Source of the DNA: Phyllobacterium trifolii
GTDB lineage: Bacteria; Pseudomonadota; Alphaproteobacteria; Rhizobiales; Rhizobiaceae
Reading direction: 5' to 3'
Length of the DNA: 64,000 nucleotides
Assembly (NCBI RefSeq): GCF_014192095.1
Contig: NZ_JACHXN010000013.1
Coordinates: 62,001 to 126,000, forward strand
Within the stretch, counting starts at the first letter, position 1; every line of letters begins with the position of its first letter. Shown in pieces: positions 54,883 to 64,000 of this stretch. The notes beneath the pieces are model-generated. The model did not search any database. It saw nothing but the letters and a program-made list of their open reading frames with translations, and was not told where the DNA came from. The position numbers and the translations under genes are program-made.

Positions 54883-56684
54883 AGGAACAGGTCAACCTTC
54901 GTAAATGTCCGGACATCGATAATCCCGACATCAGATATACGCAATTCCGGAATGACCACCAGCGCCAGCAGCGAATGCTGCATGTAGGCGTTGTTGAGAG
55001 TACAGCCCATCGCGCGCATGGCGTTGACGAGTTTATCAGCTTTTGCTGCGACGATTTCGGCACGCTGGTCAGACATCAGGCCTGCGATCGGCATTTCCAC
55101 CATGGCAAGTTCTCGGCCCTTGGAAAACAGCACCACACCACCGCCAACTTCACCAAGCCTATTGGCAGCTTTGGCCATATCCTCTTTGTTGGTGCCGACG
55201 ACAATCATATGGTGGCTATCGTGGGCGACAGTTGAGGCCATGGCGCAGTCAAGCGTATAGCCAAAGCCGGAGACAAAGCCGTTAACCACCTTCCCCGTTC
55301 CGCGATGCCTCTCGACAAGGGCGATTTGGCAGACATCATTGCGCCGATCCATCTGGACGATGCCGTCGGAGACTGACAACTCCGCCTCCAATGCTTTCGT
55401 CGGCGCCTGATTTTCAATGACGCCGATCACACGCGCGGTAATCTGCTTTGTTGGTTTCGGAGACTTGATATCGAAATCCTTGGCCTTCAAATTTTTCCCG
55501 AGCTTGATCGTATTCTTTGCGAATGCCGGATAGTTGTAGGCCGGAATCTCAGCGATGAGCTTACCTTTCTCCGCCACAAGCACGCCCCGCGCGTAAACAC
55601 GGTCGATCGTCAGATTTGGCAAGTCTGATACAATAAGGAAATCTGCAAGTCGTCCCGGTGTGATTGAGCCGATCTCCCGCTCCAGCCGAAAGTGCTGCGC
55701 TGTATTGAGTGTCGCCATCTGGATCGCCGTCACAGGCTTTAGCCCCTGGGCTATGGCGTGACGCACAACACGGTCCATATGACCTTCGTTTACAAGCGTG
55801 CCGGAGTGACTGTCATCGGTGCACAGGATGAAATTGCGGGGATCAAGGCCCTGTTCCGTAACCGCTTTAATCTGGCGGGCAACATCATACCAAGCGGATC
55901 CAAGACGGAGCATAGCCCGCATACCCTGGCGCACACGGGCAATGGCGTCCTCCATACGGGTACCCTCGTGATCATCTTCAGGACCACCCGCAACATATCC
56001 ATGGAAGGCTCGCCCAAGCTCAGGCGATGCGAAATGCCCTCCAACAGTCTTTCCGGCGTTTACGGTGGCGTCAATGCCACCCCGCATAGTTGCATCGTTG
56101 TTGGCGACGCCAGGAAAGTTCATCACCTCGCCGAGACCGATGATATTGGGCCATGTCATCGCTTCGGCAACATCGTCCGGGCTTATAGAAGCGCCTGCAT
56201 TCTCCAATCCCGGCGCCGATGGAACGCAACTCGGCATCTGCACGTGCACATTGATCGGCATGGCAAGCGCTTCGTCGTGCATCAGGCGGACGCCATCGAG
56301 CCCCAACACATTGGCGATCTCGTGCGGATCGATGAACATCGAAGTAGTGCCATGAGGAATGACGGCCCGCGTAAACTCAGTCACCGTGACCATACCGCTT
56401 TCGACATGCATATGCGCGTCGCACAGACCAGGCACCAGATAACGTCCACCCGCGTCAACGACCTTCGTTTTCGGCCCGATGCAGTGCTCCGCTCCTTGCC
56501 CGACAAAGGCAAAGCGCCCGGCCACGATGGCAAGATCAATACCAGCGATGATTTCTCCGGAATAGACGCTTACCAAACGACCGTTGCGGACAACCAGATC
56601 CGCATCTTTGCGGCCCATCGCAACATCCACGAGCAACGGCGCTGATTCCGTCCATGTCGCTGGTTTGCCTGCCTGTTTGCTCAT
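54879..56684 (-). CDS. ade: Adenine deaminase
   Basis: Converts adenine to hypoxanthine. The 601-residue protein has the metal-binding 'CDAHMHVESGMVT', 'IDPHEIANVLG', 'CTDDSHSGTLVNEGHMDRVVRHAI' and 'GRLADFLIVSDL', and a C-terminal domain with 'SHHMIVVGTN'. All fit the amidohydrolase-type adenine deaminase (Ade) rather than an adenosine deaminase. The ATG at 56684 has a GGAGT ribosome-binding site at good spacing. It overlaps ilvA downstream and diverges from tctC. Confidence 0.92.
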   Translation of the reverse strand: MSKQAGKPATWTESAPLLVDVAMGRKDADLVVRNGRLVSVYSGEIIAGIDLAIVAGRFAFVGQGAEHCIGPKTKVVDAGGRYLVPGLCDAHMHVESGMVTVTEFTRAVIPHGTTSMFIDPHEIANVLGLDGVRLMHDEALAMPINVHVQMPSCVPSAPGLENAGASISPDDVAEAMTWPNIIGLGEVMNFPGVANNDATMRGGIDATVNAGKTVGGHFASPELGRAFHGYVAGGPEDDHEGTRMEDAIARVRQGMRAMLRLGSAWYDVARQIKAVTEQGLDPRNFILCTDDSHSGTLVNEGHMDRVVRHAIAQGLKPVTAIQMATLNTAQHFRLEREIGSITPGRLADFLIVSDLPNLTIDRVYARGVLVAEKGKLIAEIPAYNYPAFAKNTIKLGKNLKAKDFDIKSPKPTKQITARVIGVIENQAPTKALEAELSVSDGIVQMDRRNDVCQIALVERHRGTGKVVNGFVSGFGYTLDCAMASTVAHDSHHMIVVGTNKEDMAKAANRLGEVGGGVVLFSKGRELAMVEMPIAGLMSDQRAEIVAAKADKLVNAMRAMGCTLNNAYMQHSLLALVVIPELRISDVGIIDVRTFTKVDLFL

Positions 56685-56923
56685 CGTCATCACTCCGATC
56701 GCCTGATCTCTTCGAATATGCATATACCAAAAAACAACGTGACTGCCCTGTTCACAGTGGAATTCTCAAAAAATTCGGAGAAATCCATGAATTGCTTGAC
56801 AGAACCACGATCGTTGCGTCCGATAGGTCTCATGCGCCGCGTCGAAAACGGAGTTGCCAATGACCGGGGAGAAATGTTGGCTGACTGCGGCAATTCACAA
56901 GCGTTGTTCTGGGAGGAAATTTA

Positions 56924-57901
56924 ATGCTCAAACTCTTTACTTCACTGGCCGCCACAGCTGCCATTGCCCTCATCTCGGGTAGCGCATTTGCGCAGGGTTA
57001 TCCTGAACGCAGTATCACCATGGTCGTGCCGTTCGCGGCGGGCGGCCCAACTGATACCGTTACCAGACTTGTCGCCGAAAGCATGTCAAAGGACCTCGGT
57101 CAGCAGATCATCGTGGAAAATGTCGGCGGAGCAGGTGGCACGCTAGGGGCTTCCCAGGTGGCGAAGGCAGACCCGGATGGATACACGCTGTTGCTGCATC
57201 ACATCGGCATGGCAACCAGCGCTACGCTATATCGCAAGCTGCCCTATGACACGCTCAACGCCTTCGAATATGTGGGGCTGGTCACAGATGTTCCAATGAC
57301 CATTGTGGCAAAGAAGGATTTCGAGCCGACTGATCTCAAAGGCCTTGTTGAATACGTCAAGGCAAATGCCGACAAGATCACCCTTGCGAATGCCGGTATT
57401 GGCGCTGCCTCCCATCTTTGCGGGATGTTGTTCATGAGTGAGATCAAGACGCCACTGACAACTGTACCTTACAAAGGCACTGGTCCTGCCATGACAGATC
57501 TCCTGGGTGGTCAGGTGGATTTGATGTGCGACCAGACCACCAATACAACCAAACAGATCAAAGGCGGTACGATCAAAGCCTATGGAGTGACATCGGCCAA
57601 GAGACTCGATGCCCTTCCCGATGTTCCAACCGTCGCGGAAGCTGGCCTGCCGGGCATGCAGGTAGGTATTTGGCACGGCATTTACGCGCCAAAGGGAACC
57701 CCTGCAGAGGTAACCCAGAAACTCTCGGGATCCCTGCAAAAAGCGTTGAAAGACCCCGACATCATCGCTCGATTTGCTGAACTGGGCACGGTGCCCTCGA
57801 CTGATGCGGAAGCAACGCCTGCAGGGCTGAAGTCAAAGCTTGAAAGCGAAGTGACCCGCTGGAAGCCGGTCATTGAGGCGGCCGGCCAATACGCTGATTA
57901 G
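56924..57901 (+). CDS. tctC: Tripartite tricarboxylate transporter substrate-binding protein (TctC)
   Basis: Periplasmic binding protein of the Bug/TctC family. The 325-residue protein has a signal peptide (about 1-23, 'SAFAQGYP'), 'RSITMVVPFAAGGPTDTVTRLVAE', 'GGAGGTLGASQVAKADPDGYTLL' and 'VPYKGTGPAMTDLLGGQVDLM', all typical of the family. A GGGAGGA ribosome-binding site precedes it. The carboxylate it binds cannot be told from sequence. First gene of tctCBA. Confidence 0.93.
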   Translation: MLKLFTSLAATAAIALISGSAFAQGYPERSITMVVPFAAGGPTDTVTRLVAESMSKDLGQQIIVENVGGAGGTLGASQVAKADPDGYTLLLHHIGMATSATLYRKLPYDTLNAFEYVGLVTDVPMTIVAKKDFEPTDLKGLVEYVKANADKITLANAGIGAASHLCGMLFMSEIKTPLTTVPYKGTGPAMTDLLGGQVDLMCDQTTNTTKQIKGGTIKAYGVTSAKRLDALPDVPTVAEAGLPGMQVGIWHGIYAPKGTPAEVTQKLSGSLQKALKDPDIIARFAELGTVPSTDAEATPAGLKSKLESEVTRWKPVIEAAGQYAD

Positions 57902-57909
57902 CAGACCAT

Positions 57910-57945
57910 GGGCCCGAAGTGGGAGAGCGCTTCCGGCCCTTTTTT
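57910..57945 (+). terminator. Terminator-like hairpin between tctC and tctB
   Basis: Stem GGGCCCGAAG / CTTCCGGCCC with one mismatch and a 10-base loop, followed by six T. It sits eight bases after the tctC stop and 28 bp before the tctB start. Partial termination here would give more binding protein than membrane subunits. Confidence 0.75.
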
Positions 57946-57972
57946 ATAGCGTCAAACGGCCGTGGGGAACAT

Positions 57973-58434
57973 ATGAGAAATCTTAGTTTTAGTTCGCGCG
58001 ATTTGATCTGCGGCGCACTGTTTATATTCATAGGCCTTTTCTTTGCGATACAGGCATATGGCCTTGAACTTGGCACAGCACTCCGCATGGGACCAGGTTA
58101 TTTTCCGTTTGTATTGGCCGGAATCCTTATCCTTCTTGGCATAATCGTCATCATTCAGGGTACTCAGTTACAGCATGAACCAATGGGGCCAATTGCATGG
58201 CGCGGTATGCTATTCATTTTGCCGGCACCGATCCTGTTTGGCCTCACCGTCCGTGGACTAGGCTTCGTGCCATCACTTTTTCTGACGGGATTGGTTGCAG
58301 CTTTTGCAAGTACGAAGATGCGTCCCGGAACCGCGCTCCTGCTGGTTGGCGGCCTGACATTGTTTTCTGTAATCGTGTTCAGTTATGCGCTCGGCCTGCC
58401 CTTCCGGCGTTTTGGCCCCTGGCTTGGGCAGTGA
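57973..58434 (+). CDS. tctB: Tripartite tricarboxylate transporter small membrane subunit (TctB)
   Basis: The 153-residue protein has four hydrophobic segments and the family's 'RMGPGYFPFVLAGILILLG' motif. The ATG at 57973 has a GGGGA ribosome-binding site; a frame extension upstream of it is over the terminator. Lies between tctC and tctA. Confidence 0.88.
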   Translation: MRNLSFSSRDLICGALFIFIGLFFAIQAYGLELGTALRMGPGYFPFVLAGILILLGIIVIIQGTQLQHEPMGPIAWRGMLFILPAPILFGLTVRGLGFVPSLFLTGLVAAFASTKMRPGTALLLVGGLTLFSVIVFSYALGLPFRRFGPWLGQ

Positions 58435-58443
58435 GGCCGCGAA

Positions 58444-59946
58444 ATGGATCTTCTTAACAATCTCGTTCTCGGATTTGCGACTGCAGCTTCGCCCTACAAC
58501 CTTTTGTTCTGCTTCATCGGGGTCATCCTCGGTACGCTTATCGGCGTGCTTCCCGGTATCGGTGCGACTGCAACGATCGCCATGCTTTTGCCTATCACCT
58601 TTCAGCTCGAACCAGTCTCGTCACTCATCATGCTGGCGGGCATCTACTACGGCGCACAGTATGGCGGCTCAACTACCGCCATCCTGATCAACATGCCTGG
58701 CGAATCCTCGTCGGCAGTCACTGCCATCGATGGATACCAGATGGCGCGAAAGGGCCGCGCAGGGGCTGCACTTTCAATTGCGGCTATAGGTTCGTTCTTT
58801 GCCGGAACAGTATCCACCATCCTGGTAGCTGTGTTTGCTCCGCCATTGACAGCCGTCGCTTTGAGATTCGGGTCGCCGGAATATTTCTCGCTGATGATCG
58901 TCGGCCTCGTTTCGTCCGTCGCTCTCGCCCATGGTTCCGTCGTCAAAGCACTCGGCATGGTGGTTCTTGGCCTGCTACTCGGGCTCGTCGGGACAGATAT
59001 TTATACCGGTACGCCACGATTCAATCTCGGAATTCTCGAATTGTCTGATGGGTTGAATTTCGTTGCGCTTGCAGTCGGCGTATTCGGCATCGCCGAAATT
59101 CTGCGTAACCTTGAAAACGAGCATGACCGCGATGTGATGATCAAAAAGGTCACCAACCTCTGGCCCACGCGACAGGACTGGAAAGAAATGACCGCACCGA
59201 TCTTGCGCGGAACGGTAATTGGCTCCGCCCTCGGCATCTTGCCCGGTGGCGGAGCAATTCTTGCGTCCTTCGCATCCTATACGGTCGAGAAACGGATCTC
59301 GAATACGCCGGGCGAATTTGGCAAGGGTGCTGTCGCCGGGGTGGCGGGCCCTGAATCTGCCAACAATGCCGGCGCGCAGACATCGTTCATCCCGATGCTG
59401 ACGCTTGGCATTCCGGCCAATCCGGTCATGGCCTTGATGATCGGCGCCATGATCATTCAAGGTATCGTTCCTGGTCCCAACGTTGCCACCGAACAACCTG
59501 CCTTGTTCTGGGGGATCATTGCCTCCATGTGGATCGGAAATCTCATGTTGATTCTGCTTAACCTGCCGCTGATCGGGCTTTGGGTTAAGCTGTTGACCAT
59601 CCCCTACTACATGTTGTTTCCCGCCATCATCGCCTTCTGTTCAATCGGCGTTTACAGCGTCAATTCCAATGTGTTCGATCTATATGCTGTCGCCTTCTTC
59701 GGTCTCATCGGTTACGGGCTGGCAAAACTCCGCTGCGAACCGGCGCCGCTGCTGCTCGGCTTTGTGCTTGGACCGCTTCTGGAGGAGCATCTTCGCCGGG
59801 CCATGATCATGTCGCGCGGCGATCCCATGACCTTCCTCAATCGCCCTATCAGTCTTGGGCTCTTGTTACTCGCAGCAGCCGTTCTCGTGGTCGTGCTGCT
59901 GCCAAGCATCCGCAAGAAACGCGATGAGGTTTTTGTCGAAGACTAG
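58444..59946 (+). CDS. tctA: Tripartite tricarboxylate transporter large membrane subunit (TctA)
   Basis: The 500-residue polytopic protein has about 11-12 membrane helices and family motifs '[19 protein letters not shown]', '[18 protein letters not shown]' and '[20 protein letters not shown]'. Full length for the family. It completes the tctCBA operon. Ends four bases from the convergent glycosyltransferase gene. Confidence 0.92.
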   Translation: MDLLNNLVLGFATAASPYNLLFCFIGVILGTLIGVLPGIGATATIAMLLPITFQLEPVSSLIMLAGIYYGAQYGGSTTAILINMPGESSSAVTAIDGYQMARKGRAGAALSIAAIGSFFAGTVSTILVAVFAPPLTAVALRFGSPEYFSLMIVGLVSSVALAHGSVVKALGMVVLGLLLGLVGTDIYTGTPRFNLGILELSDGLNFVALAVGVFGIAEILRNLENEHDRDVMIKKVTNLWPTRQDWKEMTAPILRGTVIGSALGILPGGGAILASFASYTVEKRISNTPGEFGKGAVAGVAGPESANNAGAQTSFIPMLTLGIPANPVMALMIGAMIIQGIVPGPNVATEQPALFWGIIASMWIGNLMLILLNLPLIGLWVKLLTIPYYMLFPAIIAFCSIGVYSVNSNVFDLYAVAFFGLIGYGLAKLRCEPAPLLLGFVLGPLLEEHLRRAMIMSRGDPMTFLNRPISLGLLLLAAAVLVVVLLPSIRKKRDEVFVED

Positions 59947-59950
59947 AGCC

Positions 59951-61447
59951 TCACTTTGCTGGAACGATGAAATAGCTCACCCGCGCTGACTGATCGGGAT
60001 AATATTTATACGTGAGATCCACCTGCTTGACGTCTGCTGGCGGCGCGGCGATACCGGCGCCGTTCAGCAAACTTAACACAGCCGGATTCATCCCGTCGCC
60101 GAACCAGACAAAAAGTGCCGGGAAGCGGATGCGTGACACGGCATTCGGCATTTCCAGATGCACCGGAATGATTGAACTGTCGAAAAGACGCAGATTTCCC
60201 GGTAATTGGGGACCATTTGACACGACGGTCTGGTAAGTTCCCACGGCGCGCGTCACTGTGAAAAGCTTCGCGTAGTCCAGCTGGCCAATAGAAGGCGCCT
60301 TACCGTCACGCGCATACAGTATATTCACCGCCAATCCTGGAATTACGATAAGGCCGCAGATCGCACCGACAATCGCGAAGCGTTTCAACGGCAAGTCAGT
60401 TCGGATATAGCGCCCCAAAAGCGTTGCCAGATAGAGCGGGCTCAAGAACAGAACCGGCTGGAGCCAGCGATCTTTCACCTCGGCAGCACCGCTGATGAGG
60501 ACACCGACAAAAACAGCCGCCAGCGCAAACAGCAAGGTTCGGCCTACGAATTTTTCGGCGTCATTCCAAGGACGAGGCGAGGATATCTGTTCTGCCCGGC
60601 TTCGCCACCAGGCGATTGCAAAGAAAACCAGCGCTATTCCCGAAAAGAGAACACCATTGAGAAAGAGCTTCCACTCGCCGTGAAGACGACTGATAACAAA
60701 ATTGCCGCCCTCACCTATCTCGAATTTATGTGACCGCGCCAACAGGTTCTCTGTATGCGAAAGCGTCCACAAGCCTGTAGGCGCTATGGCTGCAATGAAC
60801 ACTAGCAGCACCAGAATGCTCTTCCGCATCAAAAGAACGGCTCGATATTCGGGAATGGAGAAGCCAGCCGAAATGAGCCCGATAAGGAAGAAACTCGCGT
60901 TGAATTTTCCGAGTAGACCCGAAGCGATGCCGAGCCCCAGCAGTGCAGCCGAATGCCAGGAGCGGGATTTCATATGCCAGGCGAAGGCGAGAAATGCCCA
61001 AGCGCAGCCGGTGGTGCCTCCTACTGAGTGAGTCAGCGTCCGTTGCGATTCCCACGCGATTTGAGGCAGCAGGAATATGCCGAGCATGCCAGCAGCAGCT
61101 ACCGATTTAGACAGGCCGAGCAGACGTGCGCCGAAATAGACGCTGATAAATGAACTCGCAAGCATACCGAACTTGACGAGATAGATGGTAAACATGCTGA
61201 TTCCGAAGAGATTTCCAGCGATGCTGTTTATCCACGTATAGAGTGGCGCCTGCGACCCGCCATATCCCCACTGCAGAGCACCGACATAGGCTAATTGCTC
61301 CGCGTCATCCACTCCCGCGCCATTCGAAATCGTCGTCAGAAAAAAGACCTGGAACGCAAAATAGAGAAGAACCAGCAAGAGTGCCGGATTTCGCGACGCT
61401 ACTTTCATCAAATTTGCGAGCGGAAATTGAAATGGAACAGCGGACAT
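59951..61447 (-). CDS. ArnT-like glycosyltransferase (GT39-type membrane protein)
   Basis: Polytopic inner-membrane protein of 498 residues resembling the ArnT / protein-mannosyltransferase superfamily. The first periplasmic loop has 'GVDDAEQLAYVGALQWGYGGSQAPLY' with the acidic catalytic-type residues Asp47/48 and Glu50. About 11 helices follow and then a soluble C-terminal domain (about 400-498). The sugar and acceptor are unknown; transfer from a polyprenyl-phosphate sugar to lipid A or a surface glycan is likely. Confidence 0.82.
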   Translation of the reverse strand: MSAVPFQFPLANLMKVASRNPALLLVLLYFAFQVFFLTTISNGAGVDDAEQLAYVGALQWGYGGSQAPLYTWINSIAGNLFGISMFTIYLVKFGMLASSFISVYFGARLLGLSKSVAAAGMLGIFLLPQIAWESQRTLTHSVGGTTGCAWAFLAFAWHMKSRSWHSAALLGLGIASGLLGKFNASFFLIGLISAGFSIPEYRAVLLMRKSILVLLVFIAAIAPTGLWTLSHTENLLARSHKFEIGEGGNFVISRLHGEWKLFLNGVLFSGIALVFFAIAWWRSRAEQISSPRPWNDAEKFVGRTLLFALAAVFVGVLISGAAEVKDRWLQPVLFLSPLYLATLLGRYIRTDLPLKRFAIVGAICGLIVIPGLAVNILYARDGKAPSIGQLDYAKLFTVTRAVGTYQTVVSNGPQLPGNLRLFDSSIIPVHLEMPNAVSRIRFPALFVWFGDGMNPAVLSLLNGAGIAAPPADVKQVDLTYKYYPDQSARVSYFIVPAK

Positions 61448-61648
61448 AGCGATTTCTTTGCTTCGAAGACCTCGCGTTCTAGTCCAGGTCGCAGCCCAAA
61501 TCTACCAGAGATTGAGACCTTAGGTGTAGGGTGCTGGTTTAACCAAATGGCGGCGTCAGCTTGAAATGGCGCTTTTCGACCGAGCTGATCACTCATATCG
61601 CAAATCACCGTTGACGGAATCGCCTTAACCGTTGAAAAGCATAAATGC

Positions 61649-61734
61649 GCGGACGTGGTGAAATCGGTAGACACAACAGACTTAAAATCTGTCGGCCATA
61701 GGTCATGCGGGTTCAAGTCCCGCCGTCCGCACCA
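61649..61734 (+). tRNA. tRNA-Leu (TAA)
   Basis: An 86-nt class II tRNA: acceptor GCGGACG pairs with CGTCCGC, discriminator A, encoded CCA. The anticodon loop is CTTAAAA (anticodon TAA), a long variable arm follows, and the T-arm contains GGTTCAAGTCC. Confidence 0.96.
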
Positions 61735-61845
61735 GCGCTCAAGTGCCGCTGGTCTTGACTTTTGCTCCTTCGCCTTTCCTGAGCGAAATGGCTTGCGACG
61801 ATCCGTTTGGAGAATTACGGTCGCTTTCCCGCTAGGAGATTTTTT

Positions 61846-62595
61846 ATGACTGATGAAGTTGTGACCGCAGCCATGCTGGCGATCGGCGATGAGTTGCTGT
61901 CAGGTCGGACAAAGGACAAGAACATCGGTCACCTAGCTGATATTCTCACAGCCGTCGGTATCGATCTTGAAGAAGTCCGCATCGTTCCGGATGAAGAGGA
62001 TCGCATTGTCGAAGCGCTGAATGCCCTGCGGGAACGTTATGAATACGTGTTCACGTCCGGCGGGATCGGACCAACGCACGACGACATAACGGCTGATGCA
62101 GTTGCAAAAGCGTTTGATGTCCCTTGTGAACACGACACGGCAGCGATGAAACTCATGGGCGATAATTATGCAGCACGCGGGATGGAATTCACCGAAAGCC
62201 GCCAGCGCATGGCGCGAATGCCGCGCGGCTCGGCGCACATCACCAATCCTGTTTCAACAGCACCTGGTTTCCATATTGGCAATGTTTACGTGATGGCAGG
62301 TGTCCCTTCGGTTTTTCAAGCCATGCTCGACAATGTTATCCCAACATTGAAAGTGGGTAAGAAGCTGTTGTCCCGTTCAGTGAACTGCCCATTTGGCGAG
62401 GGTGCGATCGCCGTTTCCCTCCGGAATATCCAGGCAATTCATCCAGATACGATCATCGGTTCTTATCCAAAATACGAAAACGGCAAATTCTCGACGGAAC
62501 TGGTTATCAGGGCGCGCGACGAAGAAAAACTTCTTGCGGCTGAATCGGCTGTGAAAGAAATGGTTGCGAATATCGCTTCTCAATCTGCACAATGA
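61846..62595 (+). CDS. CinA N-terminal (molybdopterin-binding) domain protein
   Basis: A 249-residue protein of the MoaB/CinA N-terminal family: 'AAMLAIGDELLSGRTKDKN', 'TSGGIGPTHDDITADAVAKAF', 'VYVMAGVPSVFQAMLDNV'. The CinA C-terminal deamidase domain is absent, so it is a short form, common in Rhizobiales. Role unknown, possibly nucleotide pyrophosphatase. The ATG at 61846 has a TAGGAG ribosome-binding site. Confidence 0.88.
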   Translation: MTDEVVTAAMLAIGDELLSGRTKDKNIGHLADILTAVGIDLEEVRIVPDEEDRIVEALNALRERYEYVFTSGGIGPTHDDITADAVAKAFDVPCEHDTAAMKLMGDNYAARGMEFTESRQRMARMPRGSAHITNPVSTAPGFHIGNVYVMAGVPSVFQAMLDNVIPTLKVGKKLLSRSVNCPFGEGAIAVSLRNIQAIHPDTIIGSYPKYENGKFSTELVIRARDEEKLLAAESAVKEMVANIASQSAQ

Positions 62596-62703
62596 ACGGC
62601 TCTTCGATCAACGCAAGTTGTCCAAAATACAAAAGCAACTATTGCGCGGAAGGCGTATAATGTTGCCTGATGCGACGAATGCAAAAAACCTATGGAGGCC
62701 AAC

Positions 62704-63546
62704 ATGGCATTTCGGACGATCATCGCTTTCATTCGCAGCGAGCGTGAGGCAAAGAAGGTTATAGGCGCCGCAAGGTTGATCGCTTCGTCCAGCGAGCGCA
62801 CGCATATTATCGGCCTCTATACGATCCCCTCGCCGATTGTTTATGCCGATCCCACGGGTTTTGCCGACACGACATTGTTCGAAGCCCATGAACAGCGCCA
62901 CAAGGAAAACTCCGAAGCGATTTCAGCTCTTTTTGGGGCGGAGATGTCCACTGGAACCATCTCCCATGAGTTCCGCATTGTACGATCCGAAAGCAGCAGT
63001 CCGTCCGCCGGTGTTACGCAAAGCGCCCTTCGAGCCGACATCATAATTGCCGGTCAACCTGATCCTGATGATCCAGATAGCGTCAACGACGTCACCGACC
63101 CACTCGTCATGGAAAGCGGCCGACCCGTTTTGTTTGTCCCTTACAAAACGAAACTGCCGGAAAAGATCGATCGTGTCGTTGTTGCCTTCAATGGCAAGCG
63201 CGAAGCATCGCGCGCTGCATTCGATTCACTCCCACTACTGCTCAAGGCTGAAAGTGTCGATATCGTCTGGGTTGATCCAAAGAAATCCAACGATCCGAAT
63301 GTCGATATCCCCGGCACACCGCTTTCCGACGCACTTCGTCGCCACGGCGTCAATGTCCATCCCCACACAATCAATTCGAACTCTGAATCTGCCGACAAGG
63401 TACTGCGACGCTGGATTGCAGAAAACAATGCGTCATTGTTCGTAATGGGGGCTTATAGCCAGTCTCGGTTAAAGGAATGGGTGTTCGGAGGTGTAACCAG
63501 CTCTATAATGGCCGATATGCCCTGCCTGACATTGATGTCGCGCTGA
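62704..63546 (+). CDS. Universal stress protein with two UspA domains
   Basis: The 280-residue protein has two Usp domains in tandem. The first is diverged; the second ends with 'SLFVMGAYSQSRLKEWVFGGVTSSIMADMPCLTLMSR', the ATP-binding G-x-x-x-S signature. The ATG at 62704 has a GGAGG ribosome-binding site. Expected to be induced by stress; no specific partner seen. Confidence 0.87.
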   Translation: MAFRTIIAFIRSEREAKKVIGAARLIASSSERTHIIGLYTIPSPIVYADPTGFADTTLFEAHEQRHKENSEAISALFGAEMSTGTISHEFRIVRSESSSPSAGVTQSALRADIIIAGQPDPDDPDSVNDVTDPLVMESGRPVLFVPYKTKLPEKIDRVVVAFNGKREASRAAFDSLPLLLKAESVDIVWVDPKKSNDPNVDIPGTPLSDALRRHGVNVHPHTINSNSESADKVLRRWIAENNASLFVMGAYSQSRLKEWVFGGVTSSIMADMPCLTLMSR

Positions 63547-63690
63547 ACAGGCCGCAATAATCACACTTTTCTTGTCAGAAAAGATCGCGGACAATGCAAG
63601 CGGCTTGCCAGCGGCTTGCATTTACCGCTATTGCGGGATGCATTCCTGGCGGATTTTCCGCTACATTGCATTTTTCTGATGGAGTGCGCC

Positions 63691-64000
63691 ATGTCCCTTC
63701 CCGACAAAGCTTTTCCGGTCTCTTGGGACCAATTCCATAGGGATGCCCGCGCCTTGGCCTGGCGTGTTGCCGGCATGCAGCGTGAATGGCGCGCCATGGT
63801 CGCGATTACGCGCGGTGGATTGGTCCCGGCAGCCATCATCTGTCGCGAGCTTGGCATTCGTATGATCGAGACGGTATGCATTGCGTCCTACCACGACTAC
63901 GACGAGCAAGGAGAACTCAAGGTCCTGAAGAATGTTGATCCACGGCTCTTAGAGAACGAAGGCGAAGGCATTCTGGTCGTTGATGACCTGACCGATACAG
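63691..64000 (+). CDS. gpt: Xanthine-guanine phosphoribosyltransferase (partial, continues beyond window)
   Basis: The first about 103 codons of a PRPP-dependent salvage enzyme. It starts [22 protein letters not shown] and has '[19 protein letters not shown]', '[15 protein letters not shown]' and the PRPP loop '[10 protein letters not shown]' at the window edge. These match bacterial Gpt. A GGAG ribosome-binding site precedes the ATG at 63691. Fits the purine-salvage theme with ade in this window, although distant from it. Confidence 0.9.
   Translation, partial: MSLPDKAFPVSWDQFHRDARALAWRVAGMQREWRAMVAITRGGLVPAAIICRELGIRMIETVCIASYHDYDEQGELKVLKNVDPRLLENEGEGILVVDDLTDT

Noticed and set aside
55758-56645. 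Plus-strand open frame (295 codons) within ade
   Set aside because: Antisense shadow of adenine deaminase with no recognisable domain.
56718-56924. Plus-strand ORF overlapping the tctC start
   Set aside because: Covers the divergent promoter and tctC ribosome-binding site; no domain.

Overview
The window is chromosomal DNA from an alphaproteobacterium of the order Hyphomicrobiales (Rhizobiales). The Phyllobacterium / Brucella-Ochrobactrum / Mesorhizobium group fits best. The evidence is gene order and protein identity: tatA-tatB-tatC next to scpA-scpB and nagZ; a SPOR-domain protein followed by argS, a type-2 dGTPase, erpA, xthA and exoR; and valS, popZ, tolC, pcm. ExoR, PopZ, DUF982 and DUF2171 proteins point to this order. 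No plasmid or phage replication genes were seen.

Layout. 1-22 kb is conserved housekeeping DNA: Tat export, chromosome segregation (ScpA/B), cell-wall recycling (NagZ), arginyl- and valyl-tRNA synthetases, Fe-S insertion, DNA repair, the ExoR regulator, a FadL-type porin, polar organiser PopZ, TolC and Pcm. 21.6-26.2 kb is more variable: a stand-alone GGDEF enzyme, a sulfotransferase and an autotransporter whose passenger and beta-barrel lie in different frames. 26.3-32.7 kb is an accessory stretch starting at tRNA-Cys and tRNA-Asn. It holds small lipoproteins, DUF proteins and two integrase-like C-terminal remnants. 32.8-34.8 kb has the NAD(P)H-hydrate repair enzyme and a lipoprotein.

35.0-39.8 kb is a complete Csu-type (archaic) chaperone-usher pilus operon: major pilin, chaperone, usher, tip adhesin. 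40.2-44.5 kb carries cyclopropane fatty acid synthase with a MmcQ/YjbR protein, a divergent Lrp-type regulator / alanine dehydrogenase pair and a DUF1203 protein. A doubly frameshifted lipoprotein gene follows at 44.6-45.1 kb. 45.2-48.3 kb is a tightly coupled sulfur/cysteine operon: cysK, alanyl-tRNA editing protein, mercaptopyruvate sulfurtransferase, GNAT. 48.5-54.9 kb has a DEAD-box helicase, an EamA exporter divergent from a MocR-type regulator, two tandem DUF1697 proteins and ilvA, which is coupled to adenine deaminase. 56.9-59.9 kb is a tctCBA tricarboxylate transporter with a terminator-like hairpin after the binding-protein gene. 60-64 kb has an ArnT-like glycosyltransferase, tRNA-Leu(TAA), a CinA-type domain protein, a universal stress protein and the start of gpt.

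No convincing undescribed defence or metabolic system was found. The observations most worth a second look are the broken autotransporter, the double-frameshift lipoprotein, the paired integrase tails after tRNA-Asn, the large inverted repeat at 18.8-19.1 kb, and the coupling of AlaX with cysteine biosynthesis. All functional calls rest on reading the proteins by eye; no database search was run.
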